The notes beneath the pieces are model-generated. The model made no database searches. It was not told where the DNA came from and worked only from the letters and a program-made list of their open reading frames with translations. The translations under genes were made by a program, and so were the position numbers. DNA of 64,000 nt from Streptomyces sp. Tu 3180 (GTDB taxonomy: Bacteria; Actinomycetota; Actinomycetes; Streptomycetales; Streptomycetaceae), in contig NZ_WOXS01000002.1 in NCBI RefSeq assembly GCF_009852415.1, positions 1,572,501 through 1,636,500 on the forward strand, given 5' to 3'. Positions within the stretch are counted from its first letter, which is position 1. Each line of letters begins with the position of its first letter. Positions 1 to 8,915 of the stretch are shown here, piece by piece.

Positions 1-308
1 CTCGCTGTGTTTTTTCAAAGGAACCTCGACCATCCGAAACCGGATGGACGGGGTATCAACATATCTGGCGTTGACTTTTGGCACGCTGTTGAGTTCTCAA
101 GGAACGGACGCTTCCTTCGTACTCACCCTCGCGGGCTTTCCTCCGGGCGCTTCCCTTCGGTGTTTCAAACTCTATCAGTGTTTTTCCGGCCCTCTGACCA
201 CCGTCCTGCGGACATGCAGGAGGAGACCCAGAGTTAGGATCTGAACGAGTTGAGTTGCTGCCGGGCGAGGACACTCGGCGTGTCACTCATCCCCCAGGCA
301 GGAGTACG
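1..308 (-). other. rRNA operon leader region (16S gene lies off the left edge)
   Basis: Read on the minus strand, this segment matches what I remember of streptomycete 16S rRNA leaders: a TTGAGAACTCAACAG element (plus 86-100), a downstream AAAAGTCAACGCC stretch, and a small hairpin (plus 30-47, arms CCATCCG/CGGATGG). It is much more AT-rich than its surroundings and has no credible reading frame. The 16S gene itself would begin beyond base 1, so only the leader is visible. Identification rests on recalled sequence similarity, not on a search. Confidence 0.7.
169..200 (-). promoter_or_regulatory. Second candidate rRNA promoter
   Basis: Another TAGAGT -10 (174-169, minus strand) sits downstream of the first. 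The only -35 candidate is TGGTCA (200-195), with a long 20-nt spacer. A weak -35 is common in tandem rrn promoters, so this is plausible but not secure. Confidence 0.4.
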
Positions 309-338
309 ACTCTACACGGGGTCGCGGACCGCATGCAA
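309..338 (-). promoter_or_regulatory. Vegetative-type promoter of the leftward rRNA leader
   Basis: On the minus strand a -35 hexamer TTGCAT (338-333) is followed after 18 nt by a -10 hexamer TAGAGT (314-309). This is a good match to the streptomycete HrdB-type consensus and points into the rRNA leader. Streptomycete rrn operons are known to carry several tandem promoters. Confidence 0.6.
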
Positions 339-350
339 ATCCATTAGGCT

Positions 351-367
351 AGGTGGTCTAGACCTCT
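351..367. promoter_or_regulatory. DasR-responsive element (dre) upstream of crr-ptsI
   Basis: The sequence AGGTGGTCTAGACCTCT has a perfect 10-bp palindromic core GGTCTAGACC (355-364). It matches the dre consensus of DasR (ACTGGTCTAGACCAGT-like), the GntR repressor that senses N-acetylglucosamine signals and is known to control the crr-ptsI operon in Streptomyces. The site lies about 120 nt upstream of the crr start and only 13 nt beyond the -35 of the divergent rRNA promoter. Confidence 0.75.
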
Positions 368-392
368 GATCTGGACCTGTCGCCCGGAACCG

Positions 393-410
393 GTACGTCA
401 TATGACATAC
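393..410. promoter_or_regulatory. 18-bp imperfect palindrome in the crr promoter region
   Basis: GTACGTCATATGACATAC is symmetric at 16 of 18 positions, with a perfect core GTCATATGAC (397-406). It lies between the dre and the crr start codon. It does not match the dre; the binding protein is unknown. Confidence 0.4.
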
Positions 411-484
411 GCTGCTGAACAGCGCGCCGTCCGGGGCGGGACAGTGACGGCACCCCTGTAGATCTCCACCCTGGGAGGCTTCCC

Positions 485-934
485 ATGACCACCGTGACGT
501 CCCCGCTTGCAGGACGGGCCATCGGACTGGCGTCCGTACCCGACCCGGTCTTCTCCGGGGCCATGGTCGGCCCGGGTACAGCTATCGACCCTGTGCGGGA
601 GCCCTCCGAGGCCGTCTCCCCCGTGGACGGCGTCATCGTCTCTCTGCACCCGCACGCTTTTGTCGTCGTCGACGAGAGCGGACACGGCGTGCTCACCCAC
701 CTCGGTATCGACACCGTGCAGCTCAACGGCGAGGGCTTCGAGCTGCTCGTCAACAAGGGCGACACCGTCACGCGCGGCCAGGGCATCGTGCGCTGGGACC
801 CGGCTGCCGTCGAAGCCGCCGGGAAGTCCCCGGTGTGCCCGGTCGTGGCCCTCGAGGCCACGTCGGACGCCCTCTCCGAGCTGCGTGACGACGGCGATGT
901 GAAGGTCGGTGACGGTCTCTTCCTCTGGAAGTGA
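485..934 (+). CDS. crr: PTS system glucose-family EIIA component
   Basis: EIIA-Glc-type phosphocarrier of the sugar phosphotransferase system: it accepts phosphate from HPr and passes it to a membrane EIIB/EIIC permease, mainly N-acetylglucosamine-type permeases in streptomycetes. The 149-residue protein has the single EIIA-Glc fold with the motif VLTHLGIDTVQL; His72 there is the phosphorylation site and His67 the second conserved histidine. A GGGAGG ribosome site lies just before ATG 485. ptsI follows directly, the usual crr-ptsI operon. The dre site upstream predicts DasR repression. Length and motifs are standard, so the assignment is firm. Confidence 0.95.
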   Translation: MTTVTSPLAGRAIGLASVPDPVFSGAMVGPGTAIDPVREPSEAVSPVDGVIVSLHPHAFVVVDESGHGVLTHLGIDTVQLNGEGFELLVNKGDTVTRGQGIVRWDPAAVEAAGKSPVCPVVALEATSDALSELRDDGDVKVGDGLFLWK

Positions 935-1011
935 CACCGGTGCCGTCCCGGACGGCGAACAGGACGACCAACGCGGCGGCGGGAGCCGCCGCACTAGCGG
1001 AGACGGGTGAG

Positions 1012-2682
1012 ATGGAGACAACGCTGCGAGGCGTCGGTGTGAGCCACGGTGTGGCGATCGGCGAGGTTCGGCACATGGGGACGGCGGTGCTCGAGCCGCC
1101 GGCCAAGCAGATTCCGGCGGAGGAAGCGGAGCGTGAGCAGGGGCGCGCCCGCAAGGCCGTGGAGGCCGTGGCCGCCGATTTGACGGCCCGCGGCAACCTG
1201 GCGGGGGGCGAGGCCCAGGCGGTGCTCGAGGCCCAGGCCATGATGGCCCAGGACCCCGAGCTGATGACGGACGTGGAGCGGCGCATCGCCGTCGGCAGCA
1301 CCGCTGAGCGTGCCGTGTACGACGCGTTCGCCGCGTACCGCGAGCTGCTGGCGGGTGCCGGTGAGTACCTGGCGGGCCGCGTGGCCGACCTCGACGACGT
1401 GCGGAACCGCATCGTCGCGCGGCTGCTCGGGGTGCCGATGCCGGGTGTGCCGGACAGCGACGAGCCGTACGTTCTCGTGGCCCGTGACCTCGCTCCCGCG
1501 GACACGGCACTGCTGGACCCGACCCTGGTGCTCGGTTTCGTGACCGAGGAGGGCGGGCCCACCAGCCACAGCGCGATCCTGGCGCGTGCGCTCGGTGTTC
1601 CCGCCGTGGTCGCCCTGCCGGGTGCCGGCGAACTCGCCGAGGGCACCGTGATAGCGGTCGACGGCAGCACCGGCGAGATCTTCGTGAACCCGAACGAGGA
1701 GAAGAAGGCGCAGCTCGAGGCGGCGGCGGCCGAGCGCAGGGCGGCGCTGGCGGCGTCGACCGGGCCCGGCACGACCGCCGACGGCCACAAGGTGCCGCTG
1801 CTGGCCAACATAGGTGGTCCGGCGGACGTGGCGGCCGCCGTCGAGGCGGGTGCGGAGGGCGTGGGCCTCTTCCGCACGGAGTTCCTCTTCCTGGACGACA
1901 ACAAGAACGCTCCTTCCGAGGAGAAGCAGGTCGCGGCGTACCGGCAGGTACTCGAGGCGTTCCCCGAGGGCCGGGTGGTGGTGCGGGTGCTGGACGCGGG
2001 TGCGGACAAGCCGCTGGACTTCCTCACTCCGGCCGACGAGCCGAACCCGGCGCTGGGCGTGCGCGGTCTGCGGACGCTGCTCGACCACCCCGAGGTGCTG
2101 CGCACCCAGCTGACGGCGCTGGCGAAGGCCGCGGAGGGGCTGCCCGTCCACCTCGAGGTCATGGCGCCGATGGTCGCGGACCGGGCCGACGCGCGGGCTT
2201 TCGCGGACGCGTGTCGGGCGGCGGGCCTGCGGGCGAAGTTCGGTGCGATGGTCGAGATCCCCTCGGCCGCGCTGCGGGCGCGCTCGATCCTGCGGGAGGT
2301 GGAGTTCCTGTCCCTGGGGACCAACGACCTCGCGCAGTACACCTTCGCCGCCGACCGCCAGGTGGGTGCCGTCTCCCGGCTGCAGGATCCGTGGCAGCCC
2401 GCTCTGCTCGACCTGGTGGCGCTGTCCGCGGAAGCGGCGAAGTCCGAGGGCAAGAGCTGTGGTGTCTGCGGCGAGGCCGCGTCGGATCCGCTGCTGGCCT
2501 GTGTGCTGGTCGGTCTGGGAGTCACCTCCCTCTCCATGGGGGCCGCGTCCCTTCCCTATGTACGGGCGGCGCTGTCGAAGTTCACGCTGGCGCAGTGTGA
2601 GCGGGCCGCGGCGGCGGCCCGGGCCGCGGACAGCGCCGAGGAGGCCCGTGACGCCGCGCAGGCGGTGCTTTCGGGCGAGTAG
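1012..2682 (+). CDS. ptsI: Phosphoenolpyruvate-protein phosphotransferase (PTS enzyme I)
   Basis: Enzyme I of the PTS: autophosphorylates from phosphoenolpyruvate and phosphorylates HPr in the cytoplasm. The 556-residue protein has the N-terminal HPr-binding/phosphohistidine region with GGPTSHSAILARAL (His186 is the phospho-histidine), then the PEP-binding barrel with VGLFRTEFLF and a C-terminal catalytic Cys486 in GVCGEAASDP. The frame stays open upstream to a GTG at 931 overlapping the crr stop, but ATG 1012 (METTLRGVGVSHG) fits family length and the conserved N terminus. It is co-transcribed with crr 77 nt upstream. HPr is not encoded in this window. Confidence 0.95.
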   Translation: METTLRGVGVSHGVAIGEVRHMGTAVLEPPAKQIPAEEAEREQGRARKAVEAVAADLTARGNLAGGEAQAVLEAQAMMAQDPELMTDVERRIAVGSTAERAVYDAFAAYRELLAGAGEYLAGRVADLDDVRNRIVARLLGVPMPGVPDSDEPYVLVARDLAPADTALLDPTLVLGFVTEEGGPTSHSAILARALGVPAVVALPGAGELAEGTVIAVDGSTGEIFVNPNEEKKAQLEAAAAERRAALAASTGPGTTADGHKVPLLANIGGPADVAAAVEAGAEGVGLFRTEFLFLDDNKNAPSEEKQVAAYRQVLEAFPEGRVVVRVLDAGADKPLDFLTPADEPNPALGVRGLRTLLDHPEVLRTQLTALAKAAEGLPVHLEVMAPMVADRADARAFADACRAAGLRAKFGAMVEIPSAALRARSILREVEFLSLGTNDLAQYTFAADRQVGAVSRLQDPWQPALLDLVALSAEAAKSEGKSCGVCGEAASDPLLACVLVGLGVTSLSMGAASLPYVRAALSKFTLAQCERAAAAARAADSAEEARDAAQAVLSGE

Positions 2683-2711
2683 TCGGACGGCCGGCGGGCG
2701 GCCGGCTGTCC

Positions 2712-2746
2712 GGAGGGGCGCTCCACCCGCGGTGGGGCGCCCCTCC
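2712..2746. terminator. Hairpin between convergent ptsI and hypothetical gene
   Basis: Arms 2712-2727 and 2731-2746 pair over 16 bp with one T-G wobble and a 3-nt loop. The position, between two convergent stop codons, fits a bidirectional intrinsic terminator without a strong T tract, as is usual in Streptomyces. Confidence 0.6.
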
Positions 2747-2759
2747 TCGGTTTCTCGGT

Positions 2760-3650
2760 TCAGTGGTGGTGGTCGGGGCCCGGACCTTCCTCCCCCAGGT
2801 CGGGCGGCTCGCAGTAGTCGACGTTGGACTCCGGCGGGATGAGGTCCCCGGATTCGGCGTCGGTGCAGTAGGCGTCGAAGACCTCTCCGGCGGTGAGGGG
2901 TTCGAGCCCGTGGGCGCGCAGGCGCCAGCCGTGGATGCGGTCGCGGGTGCCGGGCGCGCTGGTCCGCATGACCAGTCCGCCGGGGCTCTCGGTGGCGAGG
3001 CCGACGGCCAGGACGGTGGTGAACTCGAGGGCTTCGGCCTCGTCCAGTTCCATGCGGCCGGCGACGTCGTCGGCGTGCAGGACGGCGATGAGGGTCTCGG
3101 GCGGCCCCGAGACGCTGCACACGAGGTGCCGGTCTCCGGGTGGGGCCGTGTCGAGGATGCGGGTGAGGAGCCGGGAGGCGCGGGCGAAGGCGGCGCGGCC
3201 CAGGTCCTCGCCGCATGAGGCGCAGGGACCGAGGCGGGTGAGGAGCGTGGTCGCGTACTCCCAGGTCGTCCGGCGGACGGCCTCGTCGACGAGGGTGGGC
3301 AGCAGCTCGGCCAGGGGCTGGCCCTCGTAGAGGACCGTGGGTCCGGTGGCCGCGATCTCGGCCGTGAACCGGGTGCGGCTGGTCCGGCTGTCGGGGTCGA
3401 GGCCCGTTTTCCTGCAGAACTCCGTGTACTCCTCGGGGTCGAAGAGGGCCAGTGTGGTGTGGCTTCCCTGCAGTGCGCGTGTCCTGAGGAGGGCCTCCAC
3501 GTGTTTGAGGTAGGCCGCGTGGTCGTCGAAGACGAAGCTCCGGTAGCGCCGCATGGCCCGGAAGTCGTGCTCGTCGGTCAGCAGGCCGATGGTGCCCGCC
3601 ATCTCACGGCGCAGGACGCGTCGCAGGGTCCGGTGGTCGGTGTACGCCAT
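2760..3650 (-). CDS. Hypothetical protein (296 residues)
   Basis: I do not recognise this family. From ATG 3650 (MAYTDHRTLRRVL) the protein is a soluble, charged 296-residue chain without signal peptide or membrane segment. Mid-protein GPCASCGEDLG holds a CxxC pair that might bind a metal, but no second pair is obvious nearby. The C terminus is acidic and ends in a short His run. Frame and codon usage are typical of the genome, supporting a real gene. An upstream in-frame start at 3683 is possible, but the segment it would add looks like leader. It stands convergent to ptsI and apart from the ligase gene behind it. Confidence 0.7.
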   Translation of the reverse strand: MAYTDHRTLRRVLRREMAGTIGLLTDEHDFRAMRRYRSFVFDDHAAYLKHVEALLRTRALQGSHTTLALFDPEEYTEFCRKTGLDPDSRTSRTRFTAEIAATGPTVLYEGQPLAELLPTLVDEAVRRTTWEYATTLLTRLGPCASCGEDLGRAAFARASRLLTRILDTAPPGDRHLVCSVSGPPETLIAVLHADDVAGRMELDEAEALEFTTVLAVGLATESPGGLVMRTSAPGTRDRIHGWRLRAHGLEPLTAGEVFDAYCTDAESGDLIPPESNVDYCEPPDLGEEGPGPDHHH

Positions 3651-3784
3651 GTCTCCCCCTCCGCACAGTCGATCAATGCTCACTCACAGTAATCGAGGGC
3701 ACTGACAACGGCGTCCGCAGAGGACGGTGACGGTCGCGGTGACGAGGGGTTTCCCCGCGGGGACCGGTCGTCCCCGCGGGGCGG

Positions 3785-5751
3785 TCAGGCGCGCTTGCGG
3801 GCCAGGTCCTCGTAGAAGGCGAGCAGGTCGAGGTCGTCGATGGATCCCGGGTTGACCGCCTTGTGCAGGGGGGTGCCCTGGAGGAGCCGCTTGACCGGCA
3901 CCTCGATGCGCTTGCCGGTGAGGGTGTGGGGGACTCCGGGCACCTCGATGACCTCGTCGGGGACGTGGCGGGGCGACAGTTGCTCGCGGATGGCCCGCTT
4001 GATGCGGTTCAGCAGGTCGTCGTCGAGGACGGCTTCCGGCGCCAGGTGCACGAACAGGGGCATCCAGTAGCCGCCGTCGGGCTGCTCGATGCCGATGACG
4101 AGGGACTCCTTGATCTCCGGGAGGCGCTCGACGACCTCGTAGATGTCGGCCGAGCCCATGCGGACGCCCTGGCGGTTGAGCGTGGAGTCGGAGCGGCCGT
4201 GGATGACGACGGAGCCGCGGGAGGTGACGGTGATCCAGTCGCCGTGCCGCCACACGCCGGGATAGGTGTCGAAGTAGCTGTCGTGGTAGCGGCTGCCGTC
4301 GGGGTCGTTCCAGAAGCGGATCGGCATGGACGGCATGGGGTTGGTGACGACCAGTTCGCCGACCTCGTCGATCAGGGGGTTGCCGTCCGGGTCCCAGGAC
4401 TGCAGGTCGGTGCCCAGGCAGGGGGCCTGGAGCTCGCCCACGTGGACGGGGAGGGTCGGCACGGCTCCGGCGAAGCAGGAGCACACGTCCGTGCCGCCGC
4501 TGACGGAGGCGATCCACAGGTCGTCGCGGACCTCGTCGTGCAGCCAGCGGAAGCCGTCGGGGGGCAGCGGGGATCCGGTGGTGGCGACGCACTTCACCGC
4601 CGAGAGGTCGAAGTCGCGCGAGGGGTGCACGCCGGCCTTGCGGCAGGCCATGACGTAGGCGGCGGAGGTGCCGTAGAGGGTGGCGCCGGTGCGTTCGGCG
4701 ATCCGCCACTGGGCGCCTGTGTCCGGGTGGCCGGGACTGCCGTCGTACAGGACGATCGTCGTTCCGGTCAGCAGGCCGGAGACGAGGAAGTTCCACATCA
4801 TCCAGCCGGTCGAGGTGTACCAGAAGAAGCGGTCCTCCGGGCCCAGGTCGCAGTGCAGGCCGAGCTGCTTGAGGTGTTCGACGAGGATGCCGCCCTGGGA
4901 CTGGACGATCGCCTTCGGCAGTCCGGTGGTGCCGGAGGAGTAGAGCACCCACAGGGGGTGGTCGAAGGGCACCTGCTCGAAGACCGGCTCGGTGTCGGCG
5001 GAGGTGAGGGCCGGCCAGTCCAGCGCGCCCTCGGGGCGTCGGTGCCGAGCAGGGGGATGTGCACGACGGCGCGCAGGGTGGGCAGTTCGCGGCGCAGTTC
5101 GGCGACGACGTCGCGCCGGTCGTGCTCCTTGCCGCCGTAGCGGTAGCCGTCGACGGTGAACAGGACGACCGGTTCGACCTGCTGGAAGCGGTCGAGGACG
5201 CTGCGTGCCCCGAAGTCGGGCGCGCAGGAGGTCCACACGCCGCCCACGGCCGCGGTGGCGAGGAGGGCGACGACGGCCTGCGGGATGTTCGGGAGGTAGC
5301 CGCTGACGCGGTCTCCGGGGCGCACTCCCAGGGAGCGCAGCTCGGCCGCGAGGGAGCCGACCTGGCGGCGCAGCTCGGCCCAGGTGACGGGGCGCGGGTC
5401 GTGGGTCTCGTCGACGTGGAGGAGGGCTGCCTCGTCCGCGCGGGACGCGGCCGCGCGCAGCGCGTGCTCGGCGTAGTTCAGGGTGGCTCCGGGGAACCAC
5501 TGGGCGCCCGGCATCGAGCGGTCGCCCAGCACGCGCGTGCAGGGGGCCGAGAAGCGGACGTCGAACCACTCCGTGACCGCCTTCCAGAAGGTGTCCGGCT
5601 CGTCCACGGACCAGCGGTGCAGCGCCGCGTAGCCGCCGTCGGCGGGGGCGCCGTGGTGCTGGGCGGCCCATGCCTGGAACTTGGTGATCCGTGCTCGGGC
5701 GATGCGTTCCGGATCCGGCTGCCAGAGCGGCTGGGGGTTCACGGTCGACAT
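3785..5751 (-). pseudogene. Acetoacetate-CoA ligase (acetoacetyl-CoA synthetase), frameshifted
   Basis: ATP-dependent ligase of the ANL superfamily converting acetoacetate to acetoacetyl-CoA. The N-terminal part, from ATG 5751 (MSTVNPQPLWQPD), runs in one frame through WFPGATLNYAEHAL and the RPGDRVSGYLPN region to about base 5037. The rest continues in another frame with the AMP-binding motif YSSGTTGLPKAIV, STGWMMWN, and the C-terminal GKRIEVPVKRLLQG acylation-site region to stop 3785. Adding one base in the GGGG run at 5033-5036 would restore about 655 residues, the family length, with no other defect. It is therefore either a sequencing or assembly slip or a very recent inactivating deletion; the protein is otherwise intact. 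Confidence 0.85.
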
Positions 5752-5963
5752 GGGGCGGCTCCCGGACTGTGCGCGTCGTGTGCGTCTGCGCGCACGTGCT
5801 GGGGTGTGCGCGTGACGCGGCTGACAGGGACGATGCCATGTGATCGACTTCTGCACCAGGGTGCCCCCCACATAGTCCCCGGCGTGAAGATGTGGTCCGA
5901 TCACGGGTGAACGGCAGTTGAACGACACTCGTGCGGGGTGCGGTCGATGGCAGGGTGAGCACC

Positions 5964-8342
5964 ATGGACGGTCGTGACCTGGTGCGTTCGGTGAAGTCGG
6001 TCGGTTCGGTGGGGGCGGCTCAGGGGTTGCGTACCGTACGGGCAGCGTGGCGCAGGTGGCGGGCCGACGCCACCGGGCTGCCGCCGCGGGGGCCGGAGCG
6101 GGCGCGGGTGCCCGGGACCGTGCGGGAGGTGGAGTCGCAGGCCGGTGGCGGCGTCGTCCGGTTCGGCCGCTCGGAACTGCGGATCTTCGTGGCGGTGAAC
6201 GGGGCCGTCTTCTGGGGCTGGGACGGGGCGGCTCCCGCGCCGTCCTACGCCCTGGCCGACCGCTGTCCCGATCCGGATCCGCGGGCGGCGCTGGAGCCGG
6301 ACAAGGACGGCGGCTGGCGGGTGGTGGCCGAGCGGGTGACGGTCGTCGTCTCGCGGCACGGCGCGGTGGAGGTGCTCACCCCCGGGGGTGTGACGCTGCG
6401 GCGTGACCTGCCGCCGCGGTGGTGGGAGCCGGTGGGCGGTGGCGCGGCGCGCTGGATGCAGCGGTCGGAGGTGCCGGCGGACGCCCGCTTCTTCGGGCTC
6501 GGGGGGCGTGCGGCGGGTCCCCGGCTGCGGGACGGCACGTACCGGTTGTGGAACACCGCCCCCGGCCGGGCCTCCGGACCCGGTGACGGTCCGCTGGGCG
6601 TCACGATGCCGGTGCAGCTGGTGGTGGCCGACGCGGGCACGCACCTGGTGTTCCACGACAACTCGTGGGACGGCACCGTGACGCTGCGGGAGGGGGAGGA
6701 GGGCGCCGGTTCCGGGCACGACCGGGCCGGGACGAGTGAGCTGCGGATGGACGGCGGCCCCCTGCGCTGCTGGGTGATGGTGGGTGCTCCCGCACGCGTG
6801 CTGCTCACCTGGGCGTCGCTCACCGGTGCGCCCGCGCTTCCGCCCGCGTGGGCGCTCGGCCACCACCTCCTGCCGGAGGGCGCCGGCGACGAGGAGGAGC
6901 TGCGGAGGATCGTCACGGGCTGTCAGGAGCACGGGCTGCCGGTCGACGCCGTGCACCTCGGCATCGGCCACCTCGACGCCCGCCGGGTGTTCGGCGTCGA
7001 CCAGGAGCGGTTCCCCAAGCTGCCGGTCCTCGCCGACGAGCTGCGGCGCGACGGGATCCGGCTGGTGTCGGCCGTCGGCCCGGCGGTGGAGCCCGTGCCC
7101 GGCGGCACCGTGTACGACGGGGGGACGGCGCGGGACGCGTTCGTGCGGGGCTCCTCCGGGGAGGTCGTGCGGGGGGTCGCGTGGCCCGGGGAGGCGGTCT
7201 TCCCGGACTTCACGCACGCGCGCGTGCGCGAGTGGTGGGGCGGGCTGTACGCGGAGGGCCTGGCGCAGGGGTTCTCCGGTTTCCGGCACGACCTGGACGA
7301 GCCGACGTCGTTCACGGCCTTCGGGGAGTCGACGCTCCCGCGCTCGGCCCGGCACGCCCTGGACGGACGGGCCGGCGACCACCGTGAGGCGCACAACGTG
7401 TACGCGCTGTGCATGGCCCGGGCGGCGTTCGAAGGAGTGCGGGGCGCGGCGCCCCACGAGCGGCCGTTCGTGTTCTCGCGTTCCGGGTGGGCCGGTATGC
7501 AGCGCTACGGCGGAACGTGGCCGGGCGAGGTGGCGCCGGGGTGGCCCGGGCTGCGTGCGGGGCTGGCGCTGGTCCTGGGGCTGGGACTGTGCGGTGTCCC
7601 CTGCGCGGGGCCGGACGTCGGCGGCTCCGGCGGGGAGCCGTCACCCGAGCTGTATCTGCGCCGGCTGCAGCTGGGCGCCTACTTGCCGCTGCTGCGCACG
7701 CGCACCGGTCCGCGTGCGGGGAGCGGGGAGCCGTGGGAGTTCGGCGCCGAGGTCCTGGAGCACGCGCGCGCGGCGCTCGTCGAACGCCGGCGGCTGCTGC
7801 CGTACTTCATGACGCTGGCGCATCTGGCCCGGCGCACCGGAGCGCCCCTCGTGCGGCCGCTGTGGTGGTCGGCTCCCGAGGAGCGCGCTCTGCGCGACTG
7901 CGAGGACGCCTTCCTGCTGGGCGACTGTCTGTTGGTGGCGCCCGTGCTCGACCCGGGTGCGGACCGGCGGGCCGTCCGCCTGCCCGGGGGACGCTGGTAC
8001 GACACGGTGACGGAACGGGCGTACGAGGGACCGGCCCAGGTGCTGGTCGAGGCGCCGCCGGAGCGGATCCCGGTGTTCGCACGCGCGGGTGCGATCCTTC
8101 CCGTGCGGGGCGAGGGGGGCGGGCCGGAGCTGGAGGTGTGGGCCCCCGCGCGGGGGCGGACCGGGGGCGGGCTGGTCGTGCCGGACGCCGGTGACGGGTG
8201 GGAGGAGCCGGAGACCGAGCGCTACACCTCCCGTTGGGAGGGTCCGCGGCTCGTCGTCGAGCGGGAGGGCGAGGACGGCGCCGGTGAGCCGGCCCGTCCG
8301 GTGCGCGTCCGCGGGCTCGGGCCGGACCGGGATCAGATGTAG
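5964..8342 (+). CDS. Glycoside hydrolase family 31 (alpha-glucosidase-like)
   Basis: Likely cytoplasmic retaining alpha-glycosidase acting on alpha-glucosides or alpha-xylosides; no signal peptide is visible. The 792-residue protein has an N-terminal beta-sandwich (about 60-290), a central barrel starting near PPAWALGHHL, and C-terminal beta domains. The nucleophile motif reads GFRHDLDEPTSF, with Asp443 in the catalytic position; the usual form is WxDMNEP. The acid/base region has RSGWAGMQRYGGTWPGEV, where most relatives have TGDN, so the acid/base would be Glu rather than Asp. ATG 5964 is chosen because the segment before it is arginine-poor leader; an upstream start at 5931 is open. The gene diverges from the ligase and its end overlaps the Nudix gene by 10 nt. 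Confidence 0.85.
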   Translation: MDGRDLVRSVKSVGSVGAAQGLRTVRAAWRRWRADATGLPPRGPERARVPGTVREVESQAGGGVVRFGRSELRIFVAVNGAVFWGWDGAAPAPSYALADRCPDPDPRAALEPDKDGGWRVVAERVTVVVSRHGAVEVLTPGGVTLRRDLPPRWWEPVGGGAARWMQRSEVPADARFFGLGGRAAGPRLRDGTYRLWNTAPGRASGPGDGPLGVTMPVQLVVADAGTHLVFHDNSWDGTVTLREGEEGAGSGHDRAGTSELRMDGGPLRCWVMVGAPARVLLTWASLTGAPALPPAWALGHHLLPEGAGDEEELRRIVTGCQEHGLPVDAVHLGIGHLDARRVFGVDQERFPKLPVLADELRRDGIRLVSAVGPAVEPVPGGTVYDGGTARDAFVRGSSGEVVRGVAWPGEAVFPDFTHARVREWWGGLYAEGLAQGFSGFRHDLDEPTSFTAFGESTLPRSARHALDGRAGDHREAHNVYALCMARAAFEGVRGAAPHERPFVFSRSGWAGMQRYGGTWPGEVAPGWPGLRAGLALVLGLGLCGVPCAGPDVGGSGGEPSPELYLRRLQLGAYLPLLRTRTGPRAGSGEPWEFGAEVLEHARAALVERRRLLPYFMTLAHLARRTGAPLVRPLWWSAPEERALRDCEDAFLLGDCLLVAPVLDPGADRRAVRLPGGRWYDTVTERAYEGPAQVLVEAPPERIPVFARAGAILPVRGEGGGPELEVWAPARGRTGGGLVVPDAGDGWEEPETERYTSRWEGPRLVVEREGEDGAGEPARPVRVRGLGPDRDQM

Positions 8343-8869
8343 CGGCCCTCGAACCAGGCCCGCACGGCCAGGGTGTGCAGGGGGAAGGCGAGTTCCTCCG
8401 GGCGGCGCAGGAGGTGCCAGCCCTCCGTCTCGTCGGTGGCGGCGGAGGGCGGCAGGCCCCCGGCGGGGCGTTCCGGGAGGAGCCCGAACAGCAGCAGGTG
8501 TCCGTCGGGCGAGCTCATGGCGTCGGCGAGCCGTACGTCGCGGCTCGCCGCGTCGATGCCGGTCTCCTCCCTGAGCTCGCGGACGACCGCCTGGCGCCAG
8601 TCCTCGCGGTCGTCGATGTAGCCGCCGGGCAGAGCGGTGCCCCCGCGCGCGGGAGCGACGGTCCGGGTGATGACGACCAGGGCGGTGCCGTGCGTGTCGT
8701 ACACGGGCTGGAGGGCCACCGCGACCGGCAGCGGGTTGCGGTAGGCCACGGTGCCGCAGGCCGGGCAGGTGCGGGGCCAGCCGGAGACGCCCTCCCCGAA
8801 GGGCGTGCCGCAGCTCGAACAGTGGGAGCCCGGCGCGGAGTTGGGAACGGGTGTTTGCGTTTCGGACAC
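8333..8869 (-). CDS. Nudix hydrolase with N-terminal zinc ribbon
   Basis: Hydrolase of nucleoside diphosphate-linked substrates; substrate not predictable. The 178-residue protein begins with a zinc ribbon (CSSCG about residue 18 and CPACG about residue 35, two CxxC pairs). A Nudix fold follows with the box GGYIDDREDWRQAVVRE and then LREETGI, giving the full G-x5-E-x7-REUxEExGU pattern. The N-terminal ribbon recalls NudC-type NADH pyrophosphatases, but the chain is much shorter and lacks their downstream signature. Convergent with the GH31 gene, overlapping it by 10 nt. Confidence 0.85.
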   Translation of the reverse strand: MSETQTPVPNSAPGSHCSSCGTPFGEGVSGWPRTCPACGTVAYRNPLPVAVALQPVYDTHGTALVVITRTVAPARGGTALPGGYIDDREDWRQAVVRELREETGIDAASRDVRLADAMSSPDGHLLLFGLLPERPAGGLPPSAATDETEGWHLLRRPEELAFPLHTLAVRAWFEGRYI

Positions 8870-8915
8870 GCGCGGACTGTATCCGATCGCCGGGAGGACG
8901 TCTCCGGGGGGTCGC

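Noticed and set aside
1..308. A 16S rRNA gene inside the window.
   Set aside because: Only leader-type sequence is visible; no 16S core sequence lies within bases 1-308, so only the leader is annotated.
931..1011. A longer ptsI starting at GTG 931 overlapping crr.
   Set aside because: The added 27 residues are Ala/Thr/Arg-rich leader without family counterpart; ATG 1012 gives the conserved N terminus.
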